Below are positions 46,300 to 57,999 of a DNA stretch of 64,000 bases, piece after piece (the stretch's first letter is position 1; each line of letters starts with the position of its first letter). Origin of the DNA: Taxillus chinensis (Eukaryota; Streptophyta; Magnoliopsida; Santalales; Loranthaceae); contig CM042091.1 of assembly GCA_023512835.1 (NCBI GenBank), positions 42,236,107 to 42,300,106 on the forward strand, written 5' to 3'. The translations under genes and the position numbers were made by a program. The notes under the pieces are model-generated. The model worked only from the letters and a program-made list of their open reading frames with translations, made no database searches and had not been told where the DNA came from.

Positions 46300-47927
46300 A
46301 TGGTGGCTAATGTTATCTACTACTACAGCTTGCCAACTGAGAGGTAAGTATTTTCCTACTCCCTATTTCATGCCATGAGGACAGCATATTTTAAGTGTGG
46401 TGTATTGGGGAGTGACTTTAGCCACTTGCTTGTCTTTTATGTTATGTGATTGCATGTTAAAAAAAAACAAAAAAAAAACAAAAAAAATTGCATGATTATT
46501 TGAGTTGCCTGCTTGAGTGATTTGCATGTAGAGACATAGATATTAAGTATGCAATTTTGGCCTACAAATTTTACTTTTTGTGGCACATTAGTATCATGTT
46601 GTGATAAGGGTGTTAAAGTAGTTAAAATGTGCTCTGATTTGGTTTAATCATGTCTTTATCTTTTGAATGATATCACCATGTTTTTGGAGCTGAAGTTTGA
46701 ATATTAGCTAAGCATAACATGCTAAGATAGACTTTAGTGACCCTTAAAGTTGAGTGACAAAAATAAAAAGAAAACATGAGAAAAACTTCTTTTTAGCCTT
46801 TGAGTGACATTTATGGTTTATGGGTAATAGTTTGATTTGATACTCCTCTCTGCACTTAACATTAGTTATTTAATGGTAGGAGTCAAGTAAGCATGTGATT
46901 ACTTATTAGTGCTCAGTGTTTGGTGTGTAGATAGGGAGGAAGGCCTTTAAGTCACTTTGACTTCCTATGTATCCTAATTTTTGTTTGTTGTGTTGTAAAT
47001 ATAAAAGGCTGTGATATAGAATGTGAAAAAGCCATCACTTAATTGGGAAATGGGATGTGAGACATCAATGAATTTCTGTCTCTCCTTATGTAGCAAAATG
47101 GCAAGGGGTATGCATTAGAAAAATCAGTCTTATTTATGTGTTATGTGAGTAAAAAAAAGTGAATAATCCATCAAGGGAGAGCATAAAATGTAACCTTGTA
47201 AGGTTATTACTTTAAAAAAAACAAAAAAAAGAAAAGAAAAGAGGGATTCAAAATAAAAGCCACATTGGCTTGATGTTCATATGAGTAATTAGTTAGTTTG
47301 GTAGCCACATTGGCTGAGTTTTGTTTATTTGAGAGTGTTGAGCTCAATTCTTTAGCTCATGGTTTTGTTTTATCAGTTATTATAATAGAGTGTGAGTTTA
47401 TTGAGTTTTGAATAGCGCGTGAGTTCAAATAGAGTAGAATAGAGAGTGTGTTTTCTTTGCTGAGCATATTAGGGAACTCTCATGATTGCTTGGCAAGTAC
47501 TTAATCAATAGCTGATGGCGGATGTAGAGACAGAGTTTACCATCCTTTGTTAATTGATAGGTATGGGGCTTGAGATTAAAGAGAAATAGAAAAGTTATAT
47601 TTGAGTGAGGCAGCTTTATCCTTTGTGAGAACTTAAAGGGAAACTAGGTGCTGTGTTAGCATGGACTGCTTGCTGATATCTGAATTTTCAGTAAGGAAAT
47701 TGCATGGTTGCTGGACTTAGGGATATGGACATGAATGAACTAAGCTATGACTCATTTCGGTTGCTTAAAATGCCCATTTCATCATGATAGAGTTGCATGC
47801 TTAGGAAACCATGACTCTCCTTGATTGATATTTTATTTTTCTTCCCGTTTGACTGAGTGTTTATTTTATTTCTGCATGCTCGTATGTTTTTGCTTGAGGA
47901 CAAGCAATGGTTCAAGTGTGGTGTATT
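46300..47927 (+). other. Non-coding 3' region of Athila A
   Basis: AT-rich and without a long frame. Contains A-rich low-complexity runs at 46457-46488 and 47212-47245, and the motif AAGTGTGGTGTATT twice: at about 46394 (after the extra ORF) and at 47914-47927 directly before the 3' LTR, where a plus-strand primer tract is expected. The neighbourhood of the first motif is also present in Athila B (52077). Confidence 0.7.
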
Positions 47928-48537
47928 TGATAACGTGCATTTTATGCCGTTATTCTAGTGTTTATTTAGGGAGTTTAAGAGCATGATTAAAGCCTTATTG
48001 TATTATATTTCACATATATCTACTCTAACCCCTAGGAAGATGCTATTTGCAAATACATGCGTTTTTAAGCTGTTTTGGTAGGTTTTGGAGATCACTTTGG
48101 ACCATGTATATGGCCTCAAACCAATTGGCGTGCAGAACAAACATTTCTCAGCATGATATCCTCTATCTCCTACAGAAGTTTCAGAGCAATCGGACGTGAA
48201 CGCCAATTGGACTGAAATGGCGTGCAAGCATATTTTTGCTTATCTGCCCTCCACAGGATGCAAGGAAGCTTGGGGAAAAATTTCAGCTAATTTGGAGCTG
48301 CACGCCAATTGGGCATATGACGTTCAAATTGACGTGCAGCCATATTTTTGCACCGATCCAGTCGTTTTTCTATGCTGATCATTCTTTCCTAAAGGGCCTT
48401 GTCCATATTGTGCTTGGATTGAGAGATTTTAAAGTTTGTAGTGTCATTTATCAAAACTATGTCGTTTTGATAGATGGGCTAGGGTACACTTTATAACACA
48501 CATAAAGGCCGATCTATTCTCTACAAATAGAGGCTCT
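47928..48537 (+). repeat. 3' LTR of Athila A, truncated by Athila B
   Basis: 610 bp matching the first part of 19887-21379 with scattered substitutions. It ends just after the TATA-equivalent sequence (CTACAAATAGAGGCTCT), where Athila B begins. In the 5' LTR the sequence continues with ACACGTCC. The rest presumably lies right of the window. Confidence 0.92.
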
Positions 48538-50046
48538 TGATAACGTGCATTTTATGCCATTATTCTAGTATTTATTTAGGATGTTTAAGAGCATGATTAG
48601 AGACTTATTGCTTCATATATCATATATATTTGCTCTAACCCCTAGGAAGATGCTATTTGCAAATACATGCGTTTTTAAGCTGTTTTGGCAGATGTTTAAA
48701 AGCTCACTTTTGACATAGTAGATGGCCTTAAACAATTGGCGTGCAAGAACAAAAGTTGCTTAGAATGATGTCCTCTACCTACCACAGAAATTTTAGAGCA
48801 TTTGGAGCTGCACGTGAATTCACCCATTTCACGTGCAAGCATATTTTTGCTTCTCAGGCCTCTACAGGATGCAAGGAAGCTTGGGGAGAAGTTTGAGCTG
48901 ATTTGGAGCTGCACGTGAATTCACCATATCACGTGCAAATTGACGTGCAGAGATATTTTTGGACCGATCCTATCGTTTTTCCATGCTGATCATTTGTTCC
49001 TGAAGGCCCATGTCCAAATTGTGGATGGAAGATAGAGATTTTAAAGTTTTGAGTGTTACTTATCAAAACTACGTCATTTTGATAGATGGGCTAGGTTACA
49101 CACCTCAAGGCCCATCCAACCTCTATAAATACAAGCCTCCACGCCCATGCTAGACATCCTAGACCCCCCTACACTTTTTTAGAGAGAGAGAGAGGCTTCA
49201 CGACTTGGAGGTTGCTCCTTGACCTAGGAGAGCAGCCGTTGCAGCCGTCGCAGCAGCCGTTGTGGATTTTGGAGCTTGGATTTGAAGCTTTGTTGCGCGC
49301 GTGGATTAGAAGAAGATGTTTAGCTTTACTGCTATGGTTTTGCTTGTAATCATGCGTGAGTAGTTCTTATAATCTAGGGGAACAATGTAGCCCCCTTGTT
49401 GCTTTGCTGTGTTTATGAATATTGGGTTTGGATGATTGAGTTTTGCATGTTTTATGAATCTGTTCTTAATTTCTATCTTTGGATGTACACCTTGGTATTC
49501 TTAGCCCTAGTCTGGGGCGGATTGAGATTCATAACTTATTTGTAATTGGTGTGATCATTATCCTTTTGCAAGTATGATTTATTGGCTTTGCATGTTTGTG
49601 TGTTTAGATGACCATTCTGGCATACAACTCTTAAAAGGACCTCAATGACCATTTGTTGTCCTTGGCTTATGTTTAGCATGTTTTCAATCAGACAACCCTA
49701 ATACCATGAACCAGTAGAGATAACATAGGGAGGTGAAATTGTGACCCTAGATGCTTTTAATCCTTGAATCTTAATCCTAAAATCAGTTTGCTTTCTTGTT
49801 TATTCAGAAAACCAAATAAAAATTAGATCTTTAGTTTAAAACAGAAAACTTTTTGCCAAGACATTTTATAGAACAAGAGTAATTGGGTGTTTTGATTTAA
49901 GAACTAGAAAACTAGGCTAATCCCTGTGTGTTCGACCCCTTGCTTGCTGCTATTCTTTTAGTGCAAACTTAGGGAATTTATTATCTTGAAGAGAGATTTA
50001 ACGACATTAGCTAGCTCTTTTAGAGAGGCTAAAAATCTGTCTGTCA
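48538..50046 (+). repeat. 5' LTR of Athila B
   Basis: 1509 bp, TGATAACG...CTGTCA. TATA box TATAAATA at 49124-49131, then an AGAGAGAG tract near 49182. U3 carries CACGTGAATTCACC and CACGTGCAA motifs rather than the AATTGGCGTGCA set of LTR A, so it belongs with solo LTR 1. Confidence 0.93.
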
Positions 50047-50049
50047 AAT

Positions 50050-50066
50050 TGGCGCCATTGCCAGGA
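50050..50066 (+). promoter_or_regulatory. Primer-binding site of Athila B
   Basis: TGGCGCCATTGCCAGGA; it keeps the first seven bases of the tRNA-Asp-type site and has two G to A changes further in. Confidence 0.8.
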
Positions 50067-50267
50067 ATTCAACGGTTAACTAGTTTTTAAAATCAACATT
50101 GAGTGAAATTATTTGAATTCTGATCTTGGTGTTTTATCTTGTCTTTTACTTTCTGTTATTTTGTGTTCTTTATTTGTTTATTTTGCATTGTTCGGAGCTG
50201 CTAGGTGTGTTCTTGTTGTTTTATAGGAACATACACCAAGTGTTTGAGGCATTGCTAGTTGTGTATG

Positions 50268-50327
50268 CGACGAGGGGAACTTGTGTCCTTTAATCCAGAA
50301 CCTGAACAACACTCCAATGGATAGATA
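50268..50327 (+). pseudogene. Athila B gag-start remnant
   Basis: A 19-codon frame whose opening (RGELVSFNPEPE) matches the start of Athila A gag (RQEFIPFNREPE), closed by TAG. It marks the former gag start; the following ORF begins at the next usable ATG. Confidence 0.65.
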
Positions 50328-50352
50328 GTTTGGAGATGAGGAGGAGCTAACC

Positions 50353-51726
50353 ATGGAAGAATGTTTGGAAAGGATGATCCAAGGCAACAAATATTTGTGG
50401 GAAAACCAAGGGAGAGATGAGGAGAATTCAATGATGGCAGACCAACATGTTTATGTTCCAGGCCATGCAGCAGATCAATTTTTATATAGTGCTTGGGATT
50501 GCACTGTCTATGATCCTCCCACAAGCAGTTATTCATACCAGGAGCCTCCTTGTTATGGTGGGAGTATTAATGGAAATGGTAGAGAAGTATGGCCAACTTA
50601 CACCCAACCTGAGGGTGACTACTATCCACAAGAGCCACCACCTGAGGAGTTTAATGGTTTCTTCAATGGATATTCTGAGAACATATGGGTTGGGCAATAT
50701 CAAGATGAAGCTTACTCTAAAGCCCCACTCTATGGCAATTATTGTCCATATCAACAACAAGAGTGGCAGCCCCAAGTTGAAGATGAAGAAACCATAAGAG
50801 AGGTAGAGGATTTGAATGAAAGGCTAGGAAGTATGGAGACTACCATAAAAAATATCAAGCAATTATTGATGAGTATGGCTCAAAATGCAAATACTGGAGT
50901 CTCATCTAACTCCTTTGCTGATGACATAGAGATAAACACTGAAGAGAATTGTAAAGCCATCACCCCAACTTCCATGAATCAATCTTTCACGTCTGCCTCA
51001 CAAGAATGGGAGTTTTCTGCTAATAATGATTCTGAAGATGAAGCTCACATTCTAGATGGTCAAACCATTAATGCTGCTATAGAACAAGAAGTGGATAAAA
51101 GGGCAATGTTTCATTATGATGAGGTGGTCCCTCCACCACAATTTAATAGCCTATGCAATGTATCCACTTCAACTCTTCCCATGGTTGGAGCTTATGAGGA
51201 CAATTTGAAGTATTTTTCTATCCAAGAAGAAAAGGAAGACTTGAATTGTTCTGGGGTGTTAGAAGAACATGAGAAACCAATAAATGACAACCCAAGGATG
51301 CAGCAACAAATCTTGGATGATGATGCTATAATTCTCATATCTGAAGGCACATCAAACCAAGGTACTCTTTATGAAGACAAGCTACATGAGCCCACCACTA
51401 CTATGTTTGCTTTGGAATCATCTTCCCTTATACAAGAGAAGGAAGTGCTTGACAAGGGAGGTAACCATGCGTGCATCATGACTAGTCCAATTGTGGAGTA
51501 TGTTGAATTTGTGTTACCACCTCAATGGAATGAGAGGAAGGAGAACCATAAGTTTGTGGAGGTGTCTCCCTATCAACAATTAAATCAGGAGTTCAAGTGG
51601 CTCCCACAGCGGTTCATTCATCCGATTGCTATGGTCTACGAGACTGCTGAGGTTTACAATGCAAGGATGAAAGCCTTTCATACATTGGTTGAGCTTAGTA
51701 TGACAAGGTCTAGCTACAGACCTTAA
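50353..51726 (+). CDS. Athila B chimeric ORF (457 aa, function unknown)
   Basis: Uninterrupted frame, the longest intact one among the Athila copies outside pol. Residues 1-150 are acidic and Tyr/Pro/Gln-rich with no recognised fold. Residues 155-200 (EVEDLNERLGSMETTIKNI, MSMAQNANTG, NCKAI) match the coiled-coil linker between gag and protease of Athila A (35374-35535). Residues 205-457 are acidic and unrelated to anything I recognise. It ends SRSSYRP, where the last bases overlap the conserved post-pol motif. It lacks the gag domain, knuckle, protease and polymerase. An intact 1.4-kb frame in a decayed neighbourhood suggests youth or selection; a trans-acting packaging or assembly role is possible but unproven. 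Confidence 0.7.
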   Translation: MEECLERMIQGNKYLWENQGRDEENSMMADQHVYVPGHAADQFLYSAWDCTVYDPPTSSYSYQEPPCYGGSINGNGREVWPTYTQPEGDYYPQEPPPEEFNGFFNGYSENIWVGQYQDEAYSKAPLYGNYCPYQQQEWQPQVEDEETIREVEDLNERLGSMETTIKNIKQLLMSMAQNANTGVSSNSFADDIEINTEENCKAITPTSMNQSFTSASQEWEFSANNDSEDEAHILDGQTINAAIEQEVDKRAMFHYDEVVPPPQFNSLCNVSTSTLPMVGAYEDNLKYFSIQEEKEDLNCSGVLEEHEKPINDNPRMQQQILDDDAIILISEGTSNQGTLYEDKLHEPTTTMFALESSSLIQEKEVLDKGGNHACIMTSPIVEYVEFVLPPQWNERKENHKFVEVSPYQQLNQEFKWLPQRFIHPIAMVYETAEVYNARMKAFHTLVELSMTRSSYRP

Positions 51727-52233
51727 ATAAAGCGCTTGTTGGGAGGCAACCCAATTGCTTTTCTTTTATATTTATTTTATTTTTGCTTGTTGTTTGCTAA
51801 CCATGGTGCAGGAGATATAGTTTGGTCTTCATTAACCCTTTTGCAGGCCTTTCTATTAGGATTTGGACTTTAGGACTACTCAATAAAGCTCAAGTACTGG
51901 TTCAACTGCCAAGCTAAAGCTGGATTTTTCAAAGCTGCAACTCAAAAACACAAGGATTTTCAAATGGGAATCATGCAAGGGCATTTGACACATTTTGCAC
52001 CTTGAAATGGGAAATCCACCGACAGCTAAGTATCTTCCTACTCTCTACTTCATGCCATGAGGACATAGCATACTTTTAAGTGTGGTGTGGGGAGTGACTT
52101 GAGCCACTTGTTTGTCCTTTATATTGTGTGATTGCATGTCTTGTTTTTGTTTAAGTGTTTTTGTTATCCTTTATTTTTATTTTGCCTGATTGTTTGAGTT
52201 GTTTGCTTGAATGATTTGCTTGTGGAGACATGG
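51727..52233 (+). other. 3' non-coding part of Athila B
   Basis: Two segments of Athila A joined. 51710-51850 matches 39460-39610 (post-pol: AATAAAGCGC, GGGAGGCAACCCAAT). 52030-52145 matches 46335-46460 (after the extra ORF). The whole extra ORF and its promoter block are absent. Confidence 0.8.
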
Positions 52234-53426
52234 TGATGGTCCCTTGGAGCCTAAAGGGGGGGGGGGGGGTGAATAGGCTCTTATCAAAACTCTTTTCTTT
52301 CTCTTAAGACACAAACACTTATCTAGTTAAGTGATAGAATCACTGCGGAAGATAACCAAATAGTGGAAGTATTTTGTTTTATTATCACAAGATAAATACA
52401 ACAAAATAGAAGCAAGACTCTCTTACACTCTGTTTACAAATGAACTCACACACTAGCCAAATTCTATCTCTTAAGATGAAAACGCTTGTGCATACACAAA
52501 ATTAGTCTTTTCTTAACTAATGCACATTACGCTATTTTCTTACAAATGTACAAGTATGAATATTTATACAAAACATTCCTAAGAGACAACCTTGGAACTT
52601 GTAGTTCCGGAATGCGTTCAGCACTAACTATCCCTCGGTAATCTCTCTGCCTTGACTGCTGCGGTTTGTGGAGCTCAAGATCTTGGGTTTGAAGAGTATA
52701 AGTACGTTTGTGAGTTCCCAAATACAATTAAGGTTGTGTCCACATATCCGGATGATCCACGTGTAAGATTCTTCAGGTTCTCAATAAATTTGTCTTACAT
52801 CGGGACGCCACGAGCTAATAACTTTAAATGCGGTTGAGTTGAAGCAGTATCTTCTTGGTCCGGTGTAATTTTCCTTACTCCGTAGCTAATGAAGCTCGGA
52901 ACCTTACTCCGTGTCAGTGATTGCTTACTCCGTATCTATTTGGTACTGGAATCCTTAGTCCGTGTCAGTGCTTCCTTACTCCGCGTGTAAGTTCCTTACT
53001 CCGTATGTAAATTCCTTACTCCGTATGTAAGTTCCTTACTCCGAGCGAGTCTAAGGGATCGGAGTGTTTACTCCGTACTAGCGCTTCCTTACTCCGTATG
53101 AGTAAGTTGTCCGGATTCCTTACTCCGCATCTAATTTCCTTACTCCATATCTAATAAGACTCGGGTCCTTATTCCGCATTTGTACTTAGTCCGCATGAAT
53201 GTCCCTTATTCCGTATGTATTGGAGACTTGGTTATTTACCAAGTGTTTGACGACACTCACTCTTGTCCGGATCAGGATTATGTATCCTGTCCTTAGCTTT
53301 GCTCTCACGAGTGTATTTCCGGATTAATAACATATCTTCTGCAACGATCAAATAAACACAAGAGATCTCAGATCAAATTACATAAGGCTTTATCAGCATT
53401 ATCCAAATTCTGGGTTTGATCCAACA
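52234..53426 (-). repeat. 3' LTR of copia D
   Basis: 1193 bp with TG...CA ends. TATA box on the minus strand at 52561-52568. TTACTCCG array of about 15 units at 52860-53215. An unusually long G run (about 14) at 52256-52269. It is shorter than other copies because part of the array (about 10390-10480 in S1) is missing. Confidence 0.93.
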
Positions 53427-53438
53427 ATCTCCCCCAAT
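53427..53438 (-). promoter_or_regulatory. Polypurine tract of copia D
   Basis: Minus strand ATTGGGGGAGAT immediately before the LTR, identical to copia C. Confidence 0.85.
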
Positions 53439-53569
53439 TGTGGATATGCCCAAACCCTTTGTAATCTGATCCTGGTAAGCGGTGTAAAAAGATAACATAC
53501 GAATATACATCACAACCAATTTCATTTAACAAGAACTAAGTACAATTCAGCCTTAATACAAGATTTTAG

Positions 53570-56327
53570 CTAAGGAACATAAGGCTTACTATACTTGAAG
53601 ATCATAGTTGTTGCTTTCTCTCTAAGCTCCATTGTCTCGCTTCATCGTAAAGGTGGTGTGTTGGCTCCAATATTTGTCCACGGTTAAGAATGACTTGATG
53701 AAGTGACGGACAAAGGCTCCCAGCCTATCTCCATCCGGCTTGTTGTGGCACTTGCTTCTTGCCCCGGAATGTCGCCTTGAGTTTCTCAATCGGATGCAGG
53801 GGTGTGATGCCCAACTCTTCATATAATCCAGCTTTTCTTCACAACTTGATCGGCCTGAGACACGAGGTTCCCATTGATTCTTTCTAACAAAGTGCTCCAC
53901 AATCTGATGAGAATCAATGAGAATCATTTGCTTGGACCGAATCATGAAGACAGCCATCATGAAGTGTGGCGACATGATCCGGTACGGAATGAGGATAGTT
54001 GAGAGAGTTTTCCATGGCTTGCTATCCTCAACGGTTCCGTCGATGAAGGATGAATTAGATTCACACCGGGAAGATAGCCTTCATTCCAACACGACGAACG
54101 TCAAACAAGTGCCCATCCTTGTAGAGATGGAAACGGCCTCATCTCCATTTTAGCAGCTCTCGAGAAGTTGTCAATGTCTTCTGTAGTAAAGAGTTCTTTC
54201 TCCGAACAAAGAGTCTAAATGTCGGCCGGGGAGAAAGGGTACATTTCAGAAAGACATCTTCTCTCAGCAGAAGACACAGCATAGGATTTCATTGCCTTGC
54301 GTAAGCTTCCATCCGCATCAGAAGGGTCAAACTCCGCATATGATGGGAGGAAGGTATCAGTGTGGATGAGGAGGATGGAGGAGGAGCTGGAGCTGCAGTG
54401 AGGGAGCTTGGTTGAGAGAAGCGGCTTCGTTTGGGAATTTGAACTCCCTGAAGCACTGAAGTGGCAGGCCGCTTCTCAGTCCGAGTAGATGGTTGTGGGG
54501 CAGAAGGAGTAGACGGATCAGATGACACTCTCTCCCCCGGTTTGGCAGATCGCCGGGAAGCAACAGGAGGACGAGCCATCGTGTGCGCCAGATCCGCGAA
54601 GGAGGTAGACAATGAATGGACGGATATGGCAACAAGATCCATTTTCTGCTCCATGGAAGTGGAGGAGTCAGTGAGAGCGGAGAGGAGTTGGGCGCCGAGG
54701 GCATCAACTTTGGCAGCGATGGCGGAAATTTGGGCGCTTTGAGCTTGGGCGTGTCGGTCCAGCTGGGCGGAAAGCACAATGTCGGAGTGGACCGTGCCAA
54801 AAGAGGCACGCCCAAGGACCAACTCCGGAGCTTTGGAGGACTCCCCCGCATGAACAGGAGCAGGAGTGCGTTGGGCAGAGGAGTCCGCAGGAGTATCAGC
54901 AGCAGCAGGAGCATCCGGAGCATTAGAGGCATCCGGAGCATTGAAGGCATCCGGAGCATTGGAGGCATCCGGAGCAATGGACCCGCTTTGACCAGATAAG
55001 TCAACCACGGGAATCGCGGCAGCAGGAGAAGAGGGTCCAGCCTTAGCAGGGGAAGGACTCCGTGCAGCAGGGACTGGGCCGGAGGGTGTAGGGAACGGCA
55101 CATCGGGAATGGCGGCCGGCGTAAGAAAGCCTTGGTCCAAGTTCCAGATGATCATGGTCTCCGGGGATTGGGTATTGCGTGTGTAAAACACCCAGAGATC
55201 GGTGTCAGGAATGGAGGAGGTGTGGGCTAAGCTGAAACGGAGCCAAAGGTCCGTTAAGGTGTCGGTGGTGAGATGGGCAAGATAATCTCGGGGTTGAGGT
55301 AGGGGAGGCAAAGGGGCTTCCGAAGAAGAGGCCGGGACATCAGCAGTGGCGACAAAGAATAGCGGTATCAACCGCGGCAGCAATAGCGGAGGTGGAGGGA
55401 GTGGGGACATCAGCAGCAGAGGGGGCTGAGGAAACAGCTTTAGAAGCACTTCGCTGAGATGGCCCCGCAACCTCGGACGGTACGGCACGGACGCTTGGCT
55501 GGGAGGCCCGAGAATGAGAGGGTGCTGCAACGGACCGAATCCGGGAGGATCGGGGTGCAGAACTGACGTCAGGGGCTTGGCTGTCGGAGGGGTCACCAAC
55601 AGAACTGCCTTGTTGTTCCGAGGCAGGAAGTATGCGGAGAGCTGCAGATGGTCGGCGGGCGGTCATGTTCCCATCCGGCGTAAGATAACGAAGGTAATAA
55701 GGCGGAGGGAATGGAACAACATCATATCTAGCGAAATGGTCCGGATTAAGATGCCAGGAAGACAATGCCAGGGATGCGCCCGAAGGAATGGTTCTTGGAA
55801 CCATTCTGGAGAATCGAAACAAGAACATCCCCCAATCCATCGAAAGACCTTCAAAAACGCCATACATGGCCAGGGAGAAGGTCATACGGAACGGAGTCAA
55901 GGGCTGATGTGCGAGCCGATAGCATCGACTCAAGATGGTCGCTATACATCGATAACGACCTTGGAAGGATTTCACCTTGTATTCCTTGCCTTTTTGTGTG
56001 CAACCCATAGAAGCCGCCATTGGATCGGCATCTAGGCGCTGTCGTTCACCAAGAGGTAGGTGGAGAGCAACACGGAGAACGGCCGGAGTGATGATGATGG
56101 ATTCACCGCGGACATAAGAGGTTATGGAATCGGTGGTGCAACTAATCCGTTGGTAATACTCAAACGTCGTCGATAAGAAGATCGACGGGATTGGAGATCA
56201 GGTTGAGTATATGCGAGGCTTCAAGGAGAGGGCGAAGCTGGAAAAACCAATCCGGAGGATTAGAAACAGCATTCCAATCAACCAGATGGCCAGGATTAAC
56301 GCCGGAAAGAGAGATTCTGGGTGCCAT
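53570..56327 (-). pseudogene. Extra ORF of copia D: plant-transposon-protein-like domain plus degenerate Ulp1-like protease
   Basis: ATG at 56327 (MAPRISLSG), conserved with C. Unlike C it keeps the full middle of the N-terminal domain (SMGCTQKGKEYKV, F.GRYRC, MYGVFEGLSMDWG in 56020-55340), with shifts near 56165, 55960 and 55790. 55599-54289 is a 436-aa Pro/Ser/Ala-rich frame with APDAS/APDAF repeats and an IPKRSRF basic patch. The protease (54290-53570) keeps His and Asp (SPHFMMAVF, LIDSHQ). The active-site Cys is lost: near 53723 the sequence gives GDRLGAF instead of GDSCGAF, with an extra base just upstream. The stop is placed at 53570-53572 by alignment to C. Confidence 0.82.
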
Positions 56328-57999
56328 TGCAAAGGAAATTTGAAGGACAAGAGGAAAGGGGAGGTCTTGGTGATGGAAGGAGCAACAAGAGGTTTAGGGA
56401 TTTGAAATGAGCAATACTCGTCTGCTGCGCAGAATGATCAAACATATAAGACCGAGTCCGCAAATGTCGCCGGGTCTAGGAATTGGCGAGTGAAATAGGG
56501 ACCCGCTTGATAGGTTGATGTCATGAGTCTGGATATCGATGCGCCTCCGAATGAAACGATGTCGTGGAGACCGCATGACTAAGTAAGTGTAACAGCTGGT
56601 TGCCATCCAGAGAAGTGTGTGTGCATTCCGAGATTTGCATTTAATGAATCATCATGATTCCTCCTCAAAAGCACGCGACATATAGGAAGACTTGGATCGT
56701 CGCGATTAGACTGTGTCAGGAGTCCGGAGGAATGAACCGACAATCATCCGGAGTAAATAATAGTCGAGGAAGAGTATCCGGATGAAAAGTAGACTGTGTC
56801 CGTAGTATACAGAGTTCGGCGAGAGAGTGAAGTAGATTCCTTTGCAGTCAATAAGTCGAAGAGAAGAGAAGTACCACAACACTTCAAATCCAAGACTATG
56901 GACTAGATTGATCGATACGGTTGCAAAGAGAATCTGAACCTGTAGCTAAACGAAGAAATGAACTGAAAATACAAAAGCTTAACAGGCAAGGATTAGTACG
57001 GATTAGGAAAAATAATCAGTGAAAAACAACATAATCCGAACTAATGAGAAATAGAACTTATGCATTACTAAGCATGCGAGAGACATATACATACGTGAAA
57101 ATGATCAATATTACTGAATCATGGCATATGTCAGATAACAATACACAAGTTCATATAGGTCAACATAGCGAAACCGTCTTGCTGAACAACGTAGCTAAGA
57201 TTAATTAAAGATCATATGATTTGGCCAATTTAGGATTCATGAGTGAAAAATGTGGAAGCAAACACATGTCAAAAGTAAGCAGGTGATTAGCCAATTAAAA
57301 TGCATGGTTGAAGAAAGAAAATACATCCAAGCATGCCACTTTTCTGATTTAAACAGCATGTCCAGTCAGATCCGGAAGTAAAAGTTTAGAAGAGGGAGTA
57401 TCCGAGACATATTAGGGGTTCATTATTGCTCCCCCGTAGATCATTTAATCCTCCCAATGAAAAGCTCCCCCTCAAATAGACAGCCAGGAAAGAGGTCATG
57501 AGACATATACGGGGGGTATTACTGAATAATATATAAAGCATTTTCTCTCCCGTAGATTTTGCAATCCTCTCGGTTGACATTTCCGGTTTGTAGAATTCAG
57601 CATTGTCTATCTTTTTAGGAAACTATACTTGGTGACACATTGCGATTGAGTGTTCATCCACCAGGCATTCCGAGCTAACCCATTTCATTTCTTCAACTAT
57701 ACATGTTAATAGAGTAATCTAAATGAACATGCTATTGTCATGTGGTGATTAGTGGAAGTTAAGATCATGAAACCCGAAAGAGGTAAATCATATAAACTTT
57801 AATCATGTTAGTTTAAACGACTTCAGTCGGGAAACGCAAGCATCCTCCCATATATGAAGTTGATATTAATATCAGAAGCATGAGGCCTTAAACCAGTAAG
57901 TATGATCGGCATTAAAGTCAGTATGTATCTTCTACTTACAATAAAAGTACAATGCATGTTCTAATAGTAAATATACTGTTGGGTAAATTAAATGTGAAA
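56328..57999 (-). other. Non-coding spacer of copia D
   Basis: Collinear with 2044-3720 and 28823-30496. Contains the same trio of purine tracts (about 57430, 57465 and 57545; the last is shortened). No conserved frame. Confidence 0.7.

Larger units (their letters stand above)
19887..48537 (+). mobile_element. Athila-like Ty3/gypsy element A, with nested copia C and internal tandem duplication
   Basis: 5' LTR, tRNA-Asp-type primer site, gag (split by copia C), protease, RT, RNase H and integrase in gypsy order, then an extra ORF with a Ulp1-like protease, a 1.6-kb 3' region, and a 3' LTR cut after 610 bp. The gag motif (NNAFGG...DPHQHLMRFYQMC), DLGAS protease and FMDD reverse transcriptase are typical of the Athila lineage. 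Without copia C and one duplication unit it would be about 12-13 kb, in the usual Athila range. Two TAG codons in pol and frameshifts in gag and the extra ORF are present, but some may be sequencing error (see findings). Confidence 0.92.
48538..52233 (+). mobile_element. Non-autonomous Athila derivative B (3' end outside window)
   Basis: LTR (48538-50046), primer site, a gag-start remnant, one 457-aa ORF, then the post-pol motif (AATAAAGCGC at about 51727) and the post-extra-ORF motif (AAGTGTGGTGT at about 52077). No gag domain, protease, RT, integrase or extra ORF is present. It therefore depends on proteins from another element, as LARD/TRIM-like derivatives do. It is cut at 52233 by copia D (flank CATGG). 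Confidence 0.88.

Noticed and set aside
54461..54999. Plus-strand open frames with RSIRGIRSI-type repeats
   Set aside because: They are antisense to the Pro/Ala/Ser linker of the copia D extra ORF; low stop density comes from GC-rich repeats. The same antisense frames occur at 31414-31797 (minus) and 33-761 (plus).
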